Origin: Herbaspirillum frisingense GSF30
GTDB taxonomy: Bacteria; Pseudomonadota; Gammaproteobacteria; Burkholderiales; Burkholderiaceae_D
Direction: 5' to 3'
NCBI RefSeq assembly: GCF_000300975.2
Contig: NZ_AEEC02000011.1
Span: 1 to 64,000 of the forward strand
Length of the DNA stretch: 64,000 nt
Part shown: positions 47,327 through 55,843 of the stretch, piece by piece
How positions within the stretch are numbered: position 1 is the stretch's first letter
Layout of the letters: every line of letters starts with the position of its first letter
Program-made: the position numbers and the translations under genes
The notes under the pieces: generated by a model
The model's input: only the letters and a program-made list of their open reading frames with translations
Databases searched by the model: none
What the model was told of the DNA's origin: nothing

Positions 47327-48298
47327 TTAAGGCTTGGTGGTCTTTTCGGCGAAGCTGTTGTCGACCGCGCTCTCGTAGGTGACCTGCCCGGGCTTGACGT
47401 TGCCGATGGCAATCTGCAGATCCAGTCCGGCCTGGAAGGCTTCACGCGAGATGACGGGGGTGGCCGGGTAGACCTTCTGCTCCAGCAGGCGTTTGACGGC
47501 AGCGCGCACCACCGCCGGGTCCAGTTGCGGGAACTCGGCGATGGCGACCTTGTAGGCCACCTCCGGATTGGACTGCATCAGCTTTTCGGCATCGGCGATA
47601 CCGGCAACGAAGCTCTGCACCAGTTGCGGCTTTTTCTCCACCGTGGACTTGAGGGTATCAATCGTGGAAAAGGCGTAGACACCGTTGTACTGCTTGGCGA
47701 AGTCATGCACGATCTTGTAGCCGTTGGCCAGCGCCTGCTCCACCTGCGGCTGGTAGAGCGTCGCCGCATCGGCTCGGCCGGCGGCTACCGGCGAAATCTC
47801 GGTACCGATGGCCACCGTATTGAGCTTGACCGAACTGAGGCCCTTTTCCTTGAGCAGGTTCTGCAGCAGGTAGGTCGAGGTCGACGGCGGGATGGCGGTG
47901 GAAATGGTCCGGTCCTTGAAGTCGGCCAGGGAGTTGATCGGCGAATTGGCCGGCGCGACCGTCCACACCGGCACGCCCGCCACTACCATGGCCACATTGG
48001 TCAACGACGCGCCCTTAAGATTGGCCAGCACGGCCGTCATCGGGTCTTGCAGCGAGAAATCGGCATGACCGCCAATGACCGCCGCCACACCCTGGGCGCC
48101 CCCGCCGGCGGTCACCTTCTGCACTTCCAGACCGCGCTTGGCGAACAGTCCTTCGCCCATGGCGACATACAGGGGGAGATACTGGATGGACTGGAAGGCC
48201 TGGTAGATCACCGCCTTCTCGGCGGCCATCGCGACGCTGCTCCCGAAACAGCCGATGCACAGCAGTGCGGCTGCGCTTGCCTTGCGGATGGACTTCAT
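47327..48298 (-). CDS. NitT/TauT-type ABC substrate-binding protein
   Basis: Periplasmic binding protein of the NMT1/nitrate-sulfonate family. The 323-residue protein has a Sec signal peptide (ASAAALLCIGCFGSSVAMA) and the family segment QYLPLYVAMGEGLFAKRGLEVQ. AAAGGCG lies before the ATG at 48298, which overlaps the permease stop (ATGA). The ligand is unknown; the amidase 145 bp downstream suggests an amide or carbamoyl compound. Confidence 0.88.
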   Translation of the reverse strand: MKSIRKASAAALLCIGCFGSSVAMAAEKAVIYQAFQSIQYLPLYVAMGEGLFAKRGLEVQKVTAGGGAQGVAAVIGGHADFSLQDPMTAVLANLKGASLTNVAMVVAGVPVWTVAPANSPINSLADFKDRTISTAIPPSTSTYLLQNLLKEKGLSSVKLNTVAIGTEISPVAAGRADAATLYQPQVEQALANGYKIVHDFAKQYNGVYAFSTIDTLKSTVEKKPQLVQSFVAGIADAEKLMQSNPEVAYKVAIAEFPQLDPAVVRAAVKRLLEQKVYPATPVISREAFQAGLDLQIAIGNVKPGQVTYESAVDNSFAEKTTKP

Positions 48299-49059
48299 TG
48301 TTCGCCTTTCCATGAAATTACCCTTTCTTCAGTCAGTTTTACCAGCCAGGTGAGTAAGGCCGCCATGAGCGTGAGGATGATCACGCCCAGCCAGACGGTA
48401 TTGAGGTCAAACAGCGAGCCGGCCACGAAGACCGCATGCCCGAGTCCGCTTTCGGAGGCGATGAATTCGCCCACGACCGCCCCGATCAGGGCAAAGCCGA
48501 TGTTGATGCGCAGGATGGAAAAGATCCACGGCACCGACGCCGGCAGGATCAGCTTCTTGAACACCTTGGCGCGCTGGGCCTTGAAGGACTTGAACAGGTT
48601 CAGGAGATCCTTGTCGACCTCCTGCGCGGCAGCGCAGGAAGAGATGATGGCCACCGCAAAGGTGGAGATCCCCGCCAGCCAGATCTTGGAGACCATGCCC
48701 GAGCCGAACCAGATGATGATCAAGGGCCCCAGCGCGATCTTGGGAATGCTGTTGAGCAGGATGGAGAACTGCTCGACGATGGCCGAAGTACGCGGATAGA
48801 ACCACAGCGCAAGCCCTAGTGCGATGCCCAGGCCGCTGCCCAGCAACAGGCCCAGCAGGGTCTCCACCAGCGTGACCCAGGTGTCGTAGAGCAGTTGTCC
48901 CTGGCTCAGGCCGATCACGGCGGACTTGTAGATGCCCGCCGGTGAGCCCAGCAGCTGACCGTTGATCAGATTGGACTGGGCCGCCATCTGCCACACGATG
49001 ACGGCCACCACCAGCAAGGTGGCGACGATGGCGGTGGCGCTGCCGTCTTTGGATTTCAT
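48295..49059 (-). CDS. ABC transporter permease, TauC/SsuC type
   Basis: Inner-membrane permease for the binding protein that follows it. From the ATG at 49059 (GAGGAG upstream) the protein has 254 residues with about six spans, and the coupling loop KVFKKLILPASVPWIFSILR. It begins 10 bp after the ATPase stop and overlaps the binding-protein start by 4 bp. Confidence 0.88.
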   Translation of the reverse strand: MKSKDGSATAIVATLLVVAVIVWQMAAQSNLINGQLLGSPAGIYKSAVIGLSQGQLLYDTWVTLVETLLGLLLGSGLGIALGLALWFYPRTSAIVEQFSILLNSIPKIALGPLIIIWFGSGMVSKIWLAGISTFAVAIISSCAAAQEVDKDLLNLFKSFKAQRAKVFKKLILPASVPWIFSILRINIGFALIGAVVGEFIASESGLGHAVFVAGSLFDLNTVWLGVIILTLMAALLTWLVKLTEERVISWKGEQ

Positions 49060-49069
49060 CACTCTCTCC

Positions 49070-49870
49070 TCAGGTGCTGGCGTGGGCGACGTCACTGGCA
49101 CGCAGGGCGTTCCAGATCTCTTTGTGGTAGTGCGGGAATTCCGGCGCGCCCCGGGCGCTGACGGCGTCGCGCAGGCCATCGCTGCCCTCCACCGTGAGCA
49201 CGATGTGCTGCTCGCGCATGATCTGCGCCGGACGTCCGCCGAGCACCACCACCCGCTGGCTCATGGCGATGGCTTCATCGATGTCGTGGGTCACCAGGAT
49301 GACGCTGGTGCCTTCGCTGCGCGTGAGGCTGATGACATCGTTTTCCAGCATCAGGCGGGTCTCGTAGTCGAGCGCGGAGAAGGGTTCGTCCAGCAGCACC
49401 ACGGTGGGATCGGCCAGCAACGTGCGACACAAGGCCACGCGCTGCTTCATCCCGCCAGAGAGCGCATGCGGATAGGACTGCGCCACGGTGTCCAGGCCGT
49501 AGCGCTTGAGCATGGCGCGGGCGCGCTCACGGTCGGCCTCGGTGACATCGCGCTGCAACTCGATGCCCAGCACGGCGTTGTCGAGGATGGTACGCCAGGG
49601 CAGCAGCAAGTCCTTCTGCAACATGTAGGCAATGCTGCCGGCGCGGCCATCCTCGCGCGGCTGCAGCACGATGCGGCCGGCGGTCGGCTTGAGCAGGCCG
49701 GAGATGAGGTTGAAGAGCGTACTTTTGCCGGCGCCACTGCGACCGACGATGGCGACGATCTCACCTTTGCCGACATTGAAGTGAAGGTTCTGGAATATCC
49801 GGATTTCTTCGCCGTTGGCCTTGATGAAGGCGTGGCTCAGATTGTCGACTTCTAGACGGTGGTCCGACAT
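49070..49870 (-). CDS. ABC transporter ATPase, TauB/SsuB type
   Basis: First gene of the second accessory operon. The 266-residue protein has Walker A GRSGAGKST (43-51), Q-loop MLQKDLLLPW, signature ALSGGMKQRVALCRTLL, Walker B VVLLDEPFSALD and switch His LVTHDIDEA. GGAGC precedes the ATG at 49870. Two palindromes lie 57-107 bp upstream. Confidence 0.92.
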   Translation of the reverse strand: MSDHRLEVDNLSHAFIKANGEEIRIFQNLHFNVGKGEIVAIVGRSGAGKSTLFNLISGLLKPTAGRIVLQPREDGRAGSIAYMLQKDLLLPWRTILDNAVLGIELQRDVTEADRERARAMLKRYGLDTVAQSYPHALSGGMKQRVALCRTLLADPTVVLLDEPFSALDYETRLMLENDVISLTRSEGTSVILVTHDIDEAIAMSQRVVVLGGRPAQIMREQHIVLTVEGSDGLRDAVSARGAPEFPHYHKEIWNALRASDVAHAST

Positions 49871-49926
49871 GGGCTCCTGCTCCTGAAGACTGCTTGAATG
49901 GCATGGATGGCACGGAAGATGACCCG

Positions 49927-49948
49927 CATGCCGCGTGTCAGCGGCATG
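49927..49948. promoter_or_regulatory. palindrome upstream of the amidase/ABC operon
   Basis: CATGCCGC (49927-49934) and GCGGCATG (49941-49948) separated by GTGTCA, between the operon start and the larger palindrome. Confidence 0.45.
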
Positions 49949-49956
49949 GCGACATT

Positions 49957-49977
49957 GATTATGCATAATGCATAATC
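49957..49977. promoter_or_regulatory. perfect 21-bp palindrome, candidate GntR operator
   Basis: GATTATGCAT-A-ATGCATAATC is a perfect inverted repeat with a single central base, about 87 bp upstream of the ATPase start. It is AT-rich in a GC-rich region, as expected for a GntR/FCD operator over the promoter. Confidence 0.65.
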
Positions 49978-50317
49978 TTGCCTGAGGTCATGAGCAGAAA
50001 CTGTGCCAGAGATGGCAACAGGACGCCGCAAGCCGCATGGGCTATGCGCTTGCAGCCGATCAGGGATATTTTGCCCGCCTAGCCAAGACGCTGCCGTCCG
50101 TGGCATCAGGCCCGACATTGGCGCGATTGCACCTCGATCGGACATTGCAGTGCACCAAGGATGTCCGAACCAACGGGCTCGCGCAGCAATCGCCGCTTCG
50201 CGCCGGGGCGGCAAGAAACATCCATTCCAAGATGGAAGTTGCTAGAATTGCGGCCTTAGGTGATGCACGCCGCCAGCCTGGCGCGCATTCTTGTCATTCC
50301 ATCACCCGTGAAGAAAT
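49978..50317. other. gap before dut, no gene seen
   Basis: 340 bp between the operator and dut. No convincing frame is present. A TAGAAT box (50243-50248), close after the small inverted repeat TTCCA-AGA-TGGAA (50225-50237), is the best candidate dut promoter. Confidence 0.5.
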
Positions 50318-50779
50318 ATGCATCGTCGAATCGAAGCCCGTATCGTCAACCCCCTTCTCGGCGAACAGATCCCTGTTCCCAGCTATGCCACCGATGGCTC
50401 GGCCGCACTGGACCTGCGGGCCTGCATCGAAGCCCCGATCACCCTGCGCGCCGGTAGCCGCGAACTGATCAAGACCGGCCTGGCCATCAACATGATGGAC
50501 CCCTCGCTGGTGGCCATCGTGGCCTCGCGCTCGGGCCTTTCGCTCAAGCACGGGCTGCATGTGGCACAAGGCATCGGCGTCATCGATGCCGATTACCACG
50601 GTGAAATCGCCGTGATCCTGGCCAATTCGGGCCAGGAAGACTACGTCGTGCAGCCGGGCGACCGGATTGCCCAGTTGATGTTCCAGCCGGTGGTACAGGT
50701 GGCCTTGAGCATGGTGGACAAGTTCTCCACCGAAACCGAGCGCGGCGAAGGCGGCTTCGGCAGCACCGGCAAGTCCTGA
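50318..50779 (+). CDS. dut: dUTP diphosphatase
   Basis: Trimeric enzyme that hydrolyses dUTP to dUMP, keeping uracil out of DNA. The 153-residue protein has the five dUTPase motifs: [10 protein letters not shown], the motif-2 segment [32 protein letters not shown], and the C-terminal [11 protein letters not shown] arm. The N-terminus ([15 protein letters not shown]) differs from the more usual form but fits in length. It is separated from its usual neighbour coaBC by about 5.2 kb. Confidence 0.95.
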   Translation: MHRRIEARIVNPLLGEQIPVPSYATDGSAALDLRACIEAPITLRAGSRELIKTGLAINMMDPSLVAIVASRSGLSLKHGLHVAQGIGVIDADYHGEIAVILANSGQEDYVVQPGDRIAQLMFQPVVQVALSMVDKFSTETERGEGGFGSTGKS

Positions 50780-50866
50780 ATCGTCCCTGCCGCTGGCTGC
50801 GGCGCCAGCGGCCGTCCTACGCCACAGTACAAAGCGACAAGGAACCGTGACAAGGATGAGTTTGTC

Positions 50867-51138
50867 CTAGGGCCTGTTCCCACTAAATCTGCGAGATGCG
50901 TTGCGCCCAGAAGGCGTGGTGGCAAGGCGCACGGCAAGGCTGGTGGTGGTGCCACCAGCCTTGCCGTGCAACGCCGCCAGCGCGCCTTCTGGGCGCAACC
51001 CTCCGGGAGAGGCCGGCAAGCGTCGCCTGCCGTTGTTGCAGCTCCTTGCCGTAGCACCACTACGGCGCGTCGCCGCGCCTAGGCAGTCAACGCTTGCCGA
51101 CCTCTCGCACTCACAGATTTAGTGTGAACAGGCCCTAG
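50867..51138. mobile_element. MITE-like element with terminal inverted repeats and nested hairpins
   Basis: 272 bp bounded by CTAG at both ends. The 29-bp termini match at 27 positions (left GGGCCTGTTCCCACTAAATC, right in reverse complement GGGCCTGTTCACACTAAATC). Inside, a 17-bp perfect stem (50900-50916 with 50983-50999) encloses an 18-bp perfect stem (50929-50946 with 50952-50969). The right half carries a third imperfect inversion (AGAGGCCGGCAAGCGT near 51009 with its inverse near 51090-51105). It has no coding capacity. CTAG/TA ends suggest mobilisation by an IS5- or IS630-type transposase (inference). Confidence 0.75.
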
Positions 51139-51205
51139 CCCCATGGGTCATCTGGCCTGTCCGGGACACCCCGGACCCAGCAGGCCCCTATTGATGGAGA
51201 ACCGC

Positions 51206-52297
51206 ATGCTCGTACCCCCCCTGCCCGCGTGGCAGAAGATAAGAACCCTCGCCACCCTGGCGCCGCTGGCCATCCTGGCCGCCTGCGCCACCCAGGAACC
51301 CGGCACCGCGCCGGCCAGCGCCCCCGCCAAGCCGACGGTAGTGACCCAGGCACCCAAGCCGGTCGCCGACAATCCCCAACAAGCGCAACTGCGTGAACTG
51401 ATCGCCCAGCAGGATCGCCTCTATCGCGTGGCCGCCCCGCTGCTGACCAGCAACGCGCAACTATGCCGCGGCAACGCCCGCAACCTGCTGGGATTTACCG
51501 CCAAGAACAAGTATTCCTTCCCGATCGAATACGCTGAAACCGCCCGCAGCCTGGGCTATGACGACCGCCTGCAGGTTACCGGCGTGCTGCCCGGCAGTGG
51601 AGCGGAAAAGGCGGGCATCCAGCGTGGTGACTTCCTGATGTCGGTGGCAGGCAAGCCGATGCCGCAGGGCACCGATGCCGAACGCCAGGCCGCCGTGCTG
51701 CTGAGCCCGCTGGTGGTCAAGCAGGCGCCGATCGCGCTGGGCGTGCAACGCAACGGCCAGAACAGCACGCTCAACGTGCCGCTGACCTACGCCTGCGCCT
51801 TCAGCATCGAGCTGGGCAATGCTGACAACGTCAACACTTATGCCGATGGTCGCCGCGTGCTGATCACCCGGGGCATGCTCAAGTTCACCCGTTCAGATGA
51901 TGAGCTGGCCTATCTGATCGCCAAGGACATGGCGCACAACATCCTCGGCCATGCGATCCGCCAACGCATGGTGTCGACCATCGCGGAGGTGATCGACAAC
52001 CTGCTGCTGCCGCATCCGGACCCGACCACCACCGCCGGTACGGCCGGCATCCGCGTCTATCCGCAGGATCTGGATGCAGCGGCCGATACCCTGTCGCTGT
52101 ACCTGCTGGCACGCGCCGGCTACAACATCGACAATGTGCCGGCCTTCTGGAAGCGCCTGGCCGAGCAGTATCCGGCCAGTGTGCCGAATGGCTATACGGC
52201 ATTGCATCCGGCGACCACTTATCGTCTGTCGATGATCGACAAGGTCACGCAGATCGTGAAGGCCAAGCAGGAAGCGGGCAAGCCACTGGTACCCTGA
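51206..52297 (+). CDS. PDZ-containing lipoprotein with degenerate M48-like site
   Basis: 363-residue protein from the ATG at 51206 (GGAGA upstream; 51194 is an alternative). The signal peptide ends in a lipobox (LAILAAC), followed by a Pro/Ala-rich linker. Residues ~120-200 form a PDZ-like domain (GVLPGSGAEKAGIQRGDFLMSV). The C-terminal part resembles M48 peptidases (DELAYLIAKDMAHNILGH, LDAAADTLSLYLLARAGYN). The zinc motif HExxH is replaced by KDMAH, losing the first His and the catalytic Glu, so peptidase activity is doubtful. It probably sits on the inner face of the outer membrane. Confidence 0.75.
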   Translation: MLVPPLPAWQKIRTLATLAPLAILAACATQEPGTAPASAPAKPTVVTQAPKPVADNPQQAQLRELIAQQDRLYRVAAPLLTSNAQLCRGNARNLLGFTAKNKYSFPIEYAETARSLGYDDRLQVTGVLPGSGAEKAGIQRGDFLMSVAGKPMPQGTDAERQAAVLLSPLVVKQAPIALGVQRNGQNSTLNVPLTYACAFSIELGNADNVNTYADGRRVLITRGMLKFTRSDDELAYLIAKDMAHNILGHAIRQRMVSTIAEVIDNLLLPHPDPTTTAGTAGIRVYPQDLDAAADTLSLYLLARAGYNIDNVPAFWKRLAEQYPASVPNGYTALHPATTYRLSMIDKVTQIVKAKQEAGKPLVP

Positions 52298-52315
52298 GTC
52301 TTCTGATCACGCCTC

Positions 52316-52350
52316 TTTGGCCTGAGGTTTGCCCTGAGTTTTGCCCTGAA
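52316..52350. repeat. 12-nt tandem repeat, three copies
   Basis: Three copies of a unit close to TTTGCCCTGAGT before the terminator hairpin. Confidence 0.6.
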
Positions 52351-52351
52351 G

Positions 52352-52379
52352 CGGCGCGGTGAAGACCGCGCCGTTTTTT
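52352..52379 (+). terminator. terminator of the M48-like lipoprotein gene
   Basis: CGGCGCGGT-GAAG-ACCGCGCCG followed by six T residues. Confidence 0.9.
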
Positions 52380-52427
52380 ATTGTGCGTATCTTGTTGTGT
52401 GGACGCGGGTATCGAAAGTGCTCTGCC

Positions 52428-52470
52428 CCAAAAACAAAAGGCCACTCCGGATTTCCGGAGTGGCCTTGTT
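52428..52470 (-). terminator. terminator after clpA
   Basis: On the minus strand, AAGGCCACTCCGG-AAAT-CCGGAGTGGCCTT followed by TTGTTTTTGG, 26 bp past the clpA stop. Confidence 0.85.
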
Positions 52471-52495
52471 GGCTTGCTGATTTACTGGCTGAGGC

Positions 52496-54799
52496 TTATT
52501 CGACTTCGAGCTTTTCCTGCGGCTCTTCCGGCGGGGACGAATCGTCGCCCTCGGGGAATTCGAGCTTGATCTGCTCCTTATCGTCCATCTCCACCGTCAC
52601 GCGACCGCCGCTGACCAGCTTGCCGAACAGCAGTTCGTCGGCCAGCGCCTTGCGGATCAGATCCTGGATCAGGCGCGACATCGGGCGTGCGCCCATCAGC
52701 GGATCGAAGCCCTTCTTGCCCAGGAACTTGCGCAGGCTGTCGGAGAAGACGGCTTCCACCTTCTTCTCGTGCAGCTGCTCTTCCAGTTGCATGAGGAACT
52801 TGTCGACCACACGCAGGATGATTTCCTCGTCCAGCGGGCGGAAGCTGATGATGGCATCCAGACGGTTGCGGAACTCGGGCGTGAACATGCGCTTGATGTC
52901 CGCCATCTCGTCGCCGGCTTCCTTCTTCTCGGTGAAGCCGATGGTGCGCTTCTGCAGGCTCTCGGCACCCGCGTTGGTGGTCATGATGATGATCACGTTG
53001 CGGAAGTCGGTCTTGCGGCCGTTGTTGTCGGTCAGCGTGCCATGATCCATCACCTGCAACAGGATGTTGAAGATGTCGGGGTGCGCCTTTTCGATTTCGT
53101 CCAGCAGCAGCACGGCATGCGGCTTCTTGTTGACAGCCTCGGTCAGCAGGCCGCCCTGGTCAAAGCCGACATAACCCGGGGGCGCGCCGATCAGGCGGCT
53201 CACGGCATGACGCTCCATGTATTCGGACATGTCGAAACGCACCAGCTCGATACCGAGGATGAAGGCCAGTTGCTTGGCCACTTCGGTCTTGCCCACGCCG
53301 GTCGGACCGGAGAACAGGAAGGAGCCGATCGGCTTGTCGGTCTTGCCCAGGCCGGCACGGGCCATCTTGATGGCCGACGACAGCGCTTCGATGGCCGGAT
53401 CCTGACCGAAGACGACGTTCTTCAGGTCGCGATCAATGGTCTGCAGCTTGGCGCGATCATCCTGGTTCACGGACTGCGGCGGGATGCGGGCGATCTTGGA
53501 AATGATTTCCTCGATCTCCGGCTTGCCGATGGTCTTCTTCTGCTTGGACTTGGGCAGGATGCGCTGTGCCGCACCAGCTTCGTCGATGACGTCGATGGCC
53601 TTGTCGGGCAGGTGACGGTCATTGATGAAGCGGGCTGCCAGCTCGGCTGCCGAAGTCAGCGCCGAAGCGGAATACTTCACGCCGTGGTGTTCCTCGAACT
53701 TGGACTTCAGGCCACGCAGGATCTGCACGGTCTGTTCCACGGTCGGTTCGTTCACATCGATCTTCTGGAAGCGACGCGACAGTGCGTGATCCTTCTCGAA
53801 GACGCCACGGAACTCGGTATAGGTGGTCGCACCGATGCACTTCAACTGACCGCTGGAGAGCGCCGGCTTCAACAGGTTGGACGCATCCAGCGTACCACCC
53901 GAGGCCGAACCGGCGCCGATGATGGTGTGGATTTCGTCGATGAAGAGGATGCCGTTGGGGCTGTCCTTCAACTGCTTCAACACTGCCTTCAGACGTTGTT
54001 CGAAGTCACCGCGATACTTGGTGCCGGCCAGCAGCGCGCCCATGTCCAGCGAATAGACGACGGCGTTCTTCAATATCTCCGGCACATCGCCTTGCGTGAC
54101 ACGCCAGGCCAGGCCTTCGGCGATGGCGGTCTTGCCCACGCCGGCTTCGCCCACCAGCAGCGGGTTGTTCTTGCGGCGACGGCACAGGGTCTGGATCACG
54201 CGCTCGACCTCGGAATCACGGCCGATCAGCGGATCGATCTTGCCTTCGGCGGCGGCCTTGTTCAGGTTCTGGGTGAACTGGTCGAGCGGGCTTTCCTTCT
54301 GCTGGCCTTCGGCCTGCACGTCCTCGGCACCTTCCGGAGCCTTCTGCGGATCGGCCTGCTGGTCCTTGCGCACACCGTGCGAGATGAAATTGACCACGTC
54401 CAGGCGGGTCACGCCCTGCTGGTGCAGGTAGTACACCGCGTGCGAATCCTTCTCGCCGAAGATGGCCACCAGCACGTTGGCGCCGGTGACTTCCTTCTTG
54501 CCATTGGACGCCGACTGCACGTGCATGATGGCGCGCTGGATCACGCGCTGGAAGCCCAGCGTGGGCTGGGTGTCCACTTCGTTGGTACCGGGTACCGTGG
54601 GGGTATTGTCGGTGATGAAATTGGTCAGCGTCTTGCGCAGATCGTCAATGTTCACCGAGCAGGCGCGCAACACTTCGGCGGCCGACGGGTTGTCCAGCAA
54701 CGCCAGCAGCAAGTGCTCCACGGTAATGAATTCATGACGCGATTGTCTGGCTTCGACAAAGGCCATATGCAAACTGACTTCGAGTTCCTGCGCAATCAT
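52496..54799 (-). CDS. clpA: ATP-dependent Clp protease ATP-binding subunit ClpA
   Basis: Hexameric AAA+ unfoldase that feeds proteins to ClpP, with N-end-rule substrates delivered by ClpS. The 767-residue protein has the N domain ([13 protein letters not shown] start), first AAA module (Walker [11 protein letters not shown]), second module ([10 protein letters not shown]), and a ClpP-docking IGF loop ([13 protein letters not shown]). The acidic C-terminal tail ([11 protein letters not shown]) is typical. Its ATG overlaps the clpS stop (ATGA), with GGAGG upstream. Confidence 0.97.
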   Translation of the reverse strand: MIAQELEVSLHMAFVEARQSRHEFITVEHLLLALLDNPSAAEVLRACSVNIDDLRKTLTNFITDNTPTVPGTNEVDTQPTLGFQRVIQRAIMHVQSASNGKKEVTGANVLVAIFGEKDSHAVYYLHQQGVTRLDVVNFISHGVRKDQQADPQKAPEGAEDVQAEGQQKESPLDQFTQNLNKAAAEGKIDPLIGRDSEVERVIQTLCRRRKNNPLLVGEAGVGKTAIAEGLAWRVTQGDVPEILKNAVVYSLDMGALLAGTKYRGDFEQRLKAVLKQLKDSPNGILFIDEIHTIIGAGSASGGTLDASNLLKPALSSGQLKCIGATTYTEFRGVFEKDHALSRRFQKIDVNEPTVEQTVQILRGLKSKFEEHHGVKYSASALTSAAELAARFINDRHLPDKAIDVIDEAGAAQRILPKSKQKKTIGKPEIEEIISKIARIPPQSVNQDDRAKLQTIDRDLKNVVFGQDPAIEALSSAIKMARAGLGKTDKPIGSFLFSGPTGVGKTEVAKQLAFILGIELVRFDMSEYMERHAVSRLIGAPPGYVGFDQGGLLTEAVNKKPHAVLLLDEIEKAHPDIFNILLQVMDHGTLTDNNGRKTDFRNVIIIMTTNAGAESLQKRTIGFTEKKEAGDEMADIKRMFTPEFRNRLDAIISFRPLDEEIILRVVDKFLMQLEEQLHEKKVEAVFSDSLRKFLGKKGFDPLMGARPMSRLIQDLIRKALADELLFGKLVSGGRVTVEMDDKEQIKLEFPEGDDSSPPEEPQEKLEVE

Positions 54800-55110
54800 G
54801 CTTCCTCCATCACGCATTGCAGGGGGTGCCCTGCCTTTCGAGCGTGGGTTAAAACGAGTTCCACTTTAGTGGATGCGATATCTTTGGGATACACACCACA
54901 CATTCCCTTCCCATCGCGGTGAACCTTGAGCATGATCTGCGTCGCGGTTTCACGGTCCTTGTTGAAATACTGCTGGATGACTGCGACGACGAATTCCATC
55001 GGCGTATAGTCATCGTTCAACAAAAAAACCTGGTACATCGCGGGCGGCTTGAGTTTGGCCTCCTGCCGTTCCAGGACTGTACCGCCATCATTTACGTGCT
55101 TGGTTGCCAT
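54796..55110 (-). CDS. clpS: ClpS adaptor protein
   Basis: Adaptor that delivers N-end-rule proteins to ClpAP. The 104-residue protein shows the conserved [11 protein letters not shown] start of the substrate-binding pocket, the [16 protein letters not shown] loop, and a disordered N-terminal part. It is translationally coupled to clpA by a 4-bp overlap. Confidence 0.97.
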   Translation of the reverse strand: MATKHVNDGGTVLERQEAKLKPPAMYQVFLLNDDYTPMEFVVAVIQQYFNKDRETATQIMLKVHRDGKGMCGVYPKDIASTKVELVLTHARKAGHPLQCVMEEA

Positions 55111-55282
55111 GCGTTTATTGGACCATCAAAAGCTGTGCAACGCACAATGATCTCGTAACCTCTAGATGAGATAGATATTACTTGTTTTCCGGACCTTGCG
55201 CAGATGACGATGATTTATCCTAAATCAAGGGGATCCTGCGCTATCTCCCAAACAAGCCCATAAACTTTGAGATGAAAACTGC

Positions 55283-55311
55283 TTGACTTTTGGATTTCGA
55301 CCGAGAACAAT
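55283..55311 (+). promoter_or_regulatory. candidate cspA-type gene promoter
   Basis: TTGACT (55283-55288) and AACAAT (55306-55311) with 17-nt spacing. They predict a 5' leader of about 130 nt, which is usual for cold-shock messages. No gene was seen in the rest of the gap from clpS (55111-55449). Confidence 0.45.
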
Positions 55312-55449
55312 GCAAATTCATTGATTAGTAGTTACCAAATGTAACAACTGATCGATGCGAAGGGGGCACGGTTTAAGGGGGGCTGCGTGACGCGCGATGC
55401 TTCTTGCTTTGACGGCTCGTGTGATAGTTAATATTTGAAAGATGCTTTT

Positions 55450-55656
55450 ATGGCAACAGGTACTGTCAAGTGGTTCAATGATTCCAAAGGCTTTGGCTTT
55501 ATCACTCCGGATGACGGCGGCGAAGATCTGTTCGCTCACTTCTCCGCAATCCAGATGAACGGCTTCAAGACCCTGAAAGAAGGTCAAAAAGTCCAGTTTG
55601 ACGTTACGCAAGGCCCCAAAGGCAAGCAAGCATCGAACATCCAGAACGCCGCTTAA
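55450..55656 (+). CDS. cold-shock protein, CspA family
   Basis: Single-stranded nucleic acid chaperone of the OB fold. The 68-residue protein has RNP1 (KGFGFI) and RNP2 (LFAHFS) and the usual [11 protein letters not shown] start. An ATG 15 nt upstream is less likely. The long AU-rich leader is consistent with post-transcriptional control at low temperature. Confidence 0.95.
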   Translation: MATGTVKWFNDSKGFGFITPDDGGEDLFAHFSAIQMNGFKTLKEGQKVQFDVTQGPKGKQASNIQNAA

Positions 55657-55672
55657 ACCCCGGTATGCTCTT

Positions 55673-55699
55673 AAAAGCCCTGCATTGCAGGGCTTTTTT
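55673..55699 (+). terminator. terminator of the cold-shock gene
   Basis: AAAGCCCTGC-ATT-GCAGGGCTTTTTT. Confidence 0.92.
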
Positions 55700-55756
55700 C
55701 ATTGGGCGCGCGGCTAGTGCAATCCGCGTGGCGGCGTTATCGCCCTTCCCCTTCTT

Positions 55757-55792
55757 CCCAAAAACAAACAGCCGGACATTGCCGGCTGTTGT
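55757..55792 (-). terminator. terminator after icd
   Basis: On the minus strand, AACAGCCGG / CCGGCTGTT stem then TTGTTTTTGGG, about 50 bp past the icd stop. Confidence 0.8.
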
Positions 55793-55843
55793 TTTTTCGT
55801 CATCTTCGCAACCCGAATCTCTACCGGAAGCAGTCTGACGGCC

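Noticed and set aside
50003-50245. Short plus-strand frames in the gap before dut
   Set aside because: No ribosome site, no signal or domain, and overlap among several frames. They look like random open frames around the dut promoter.
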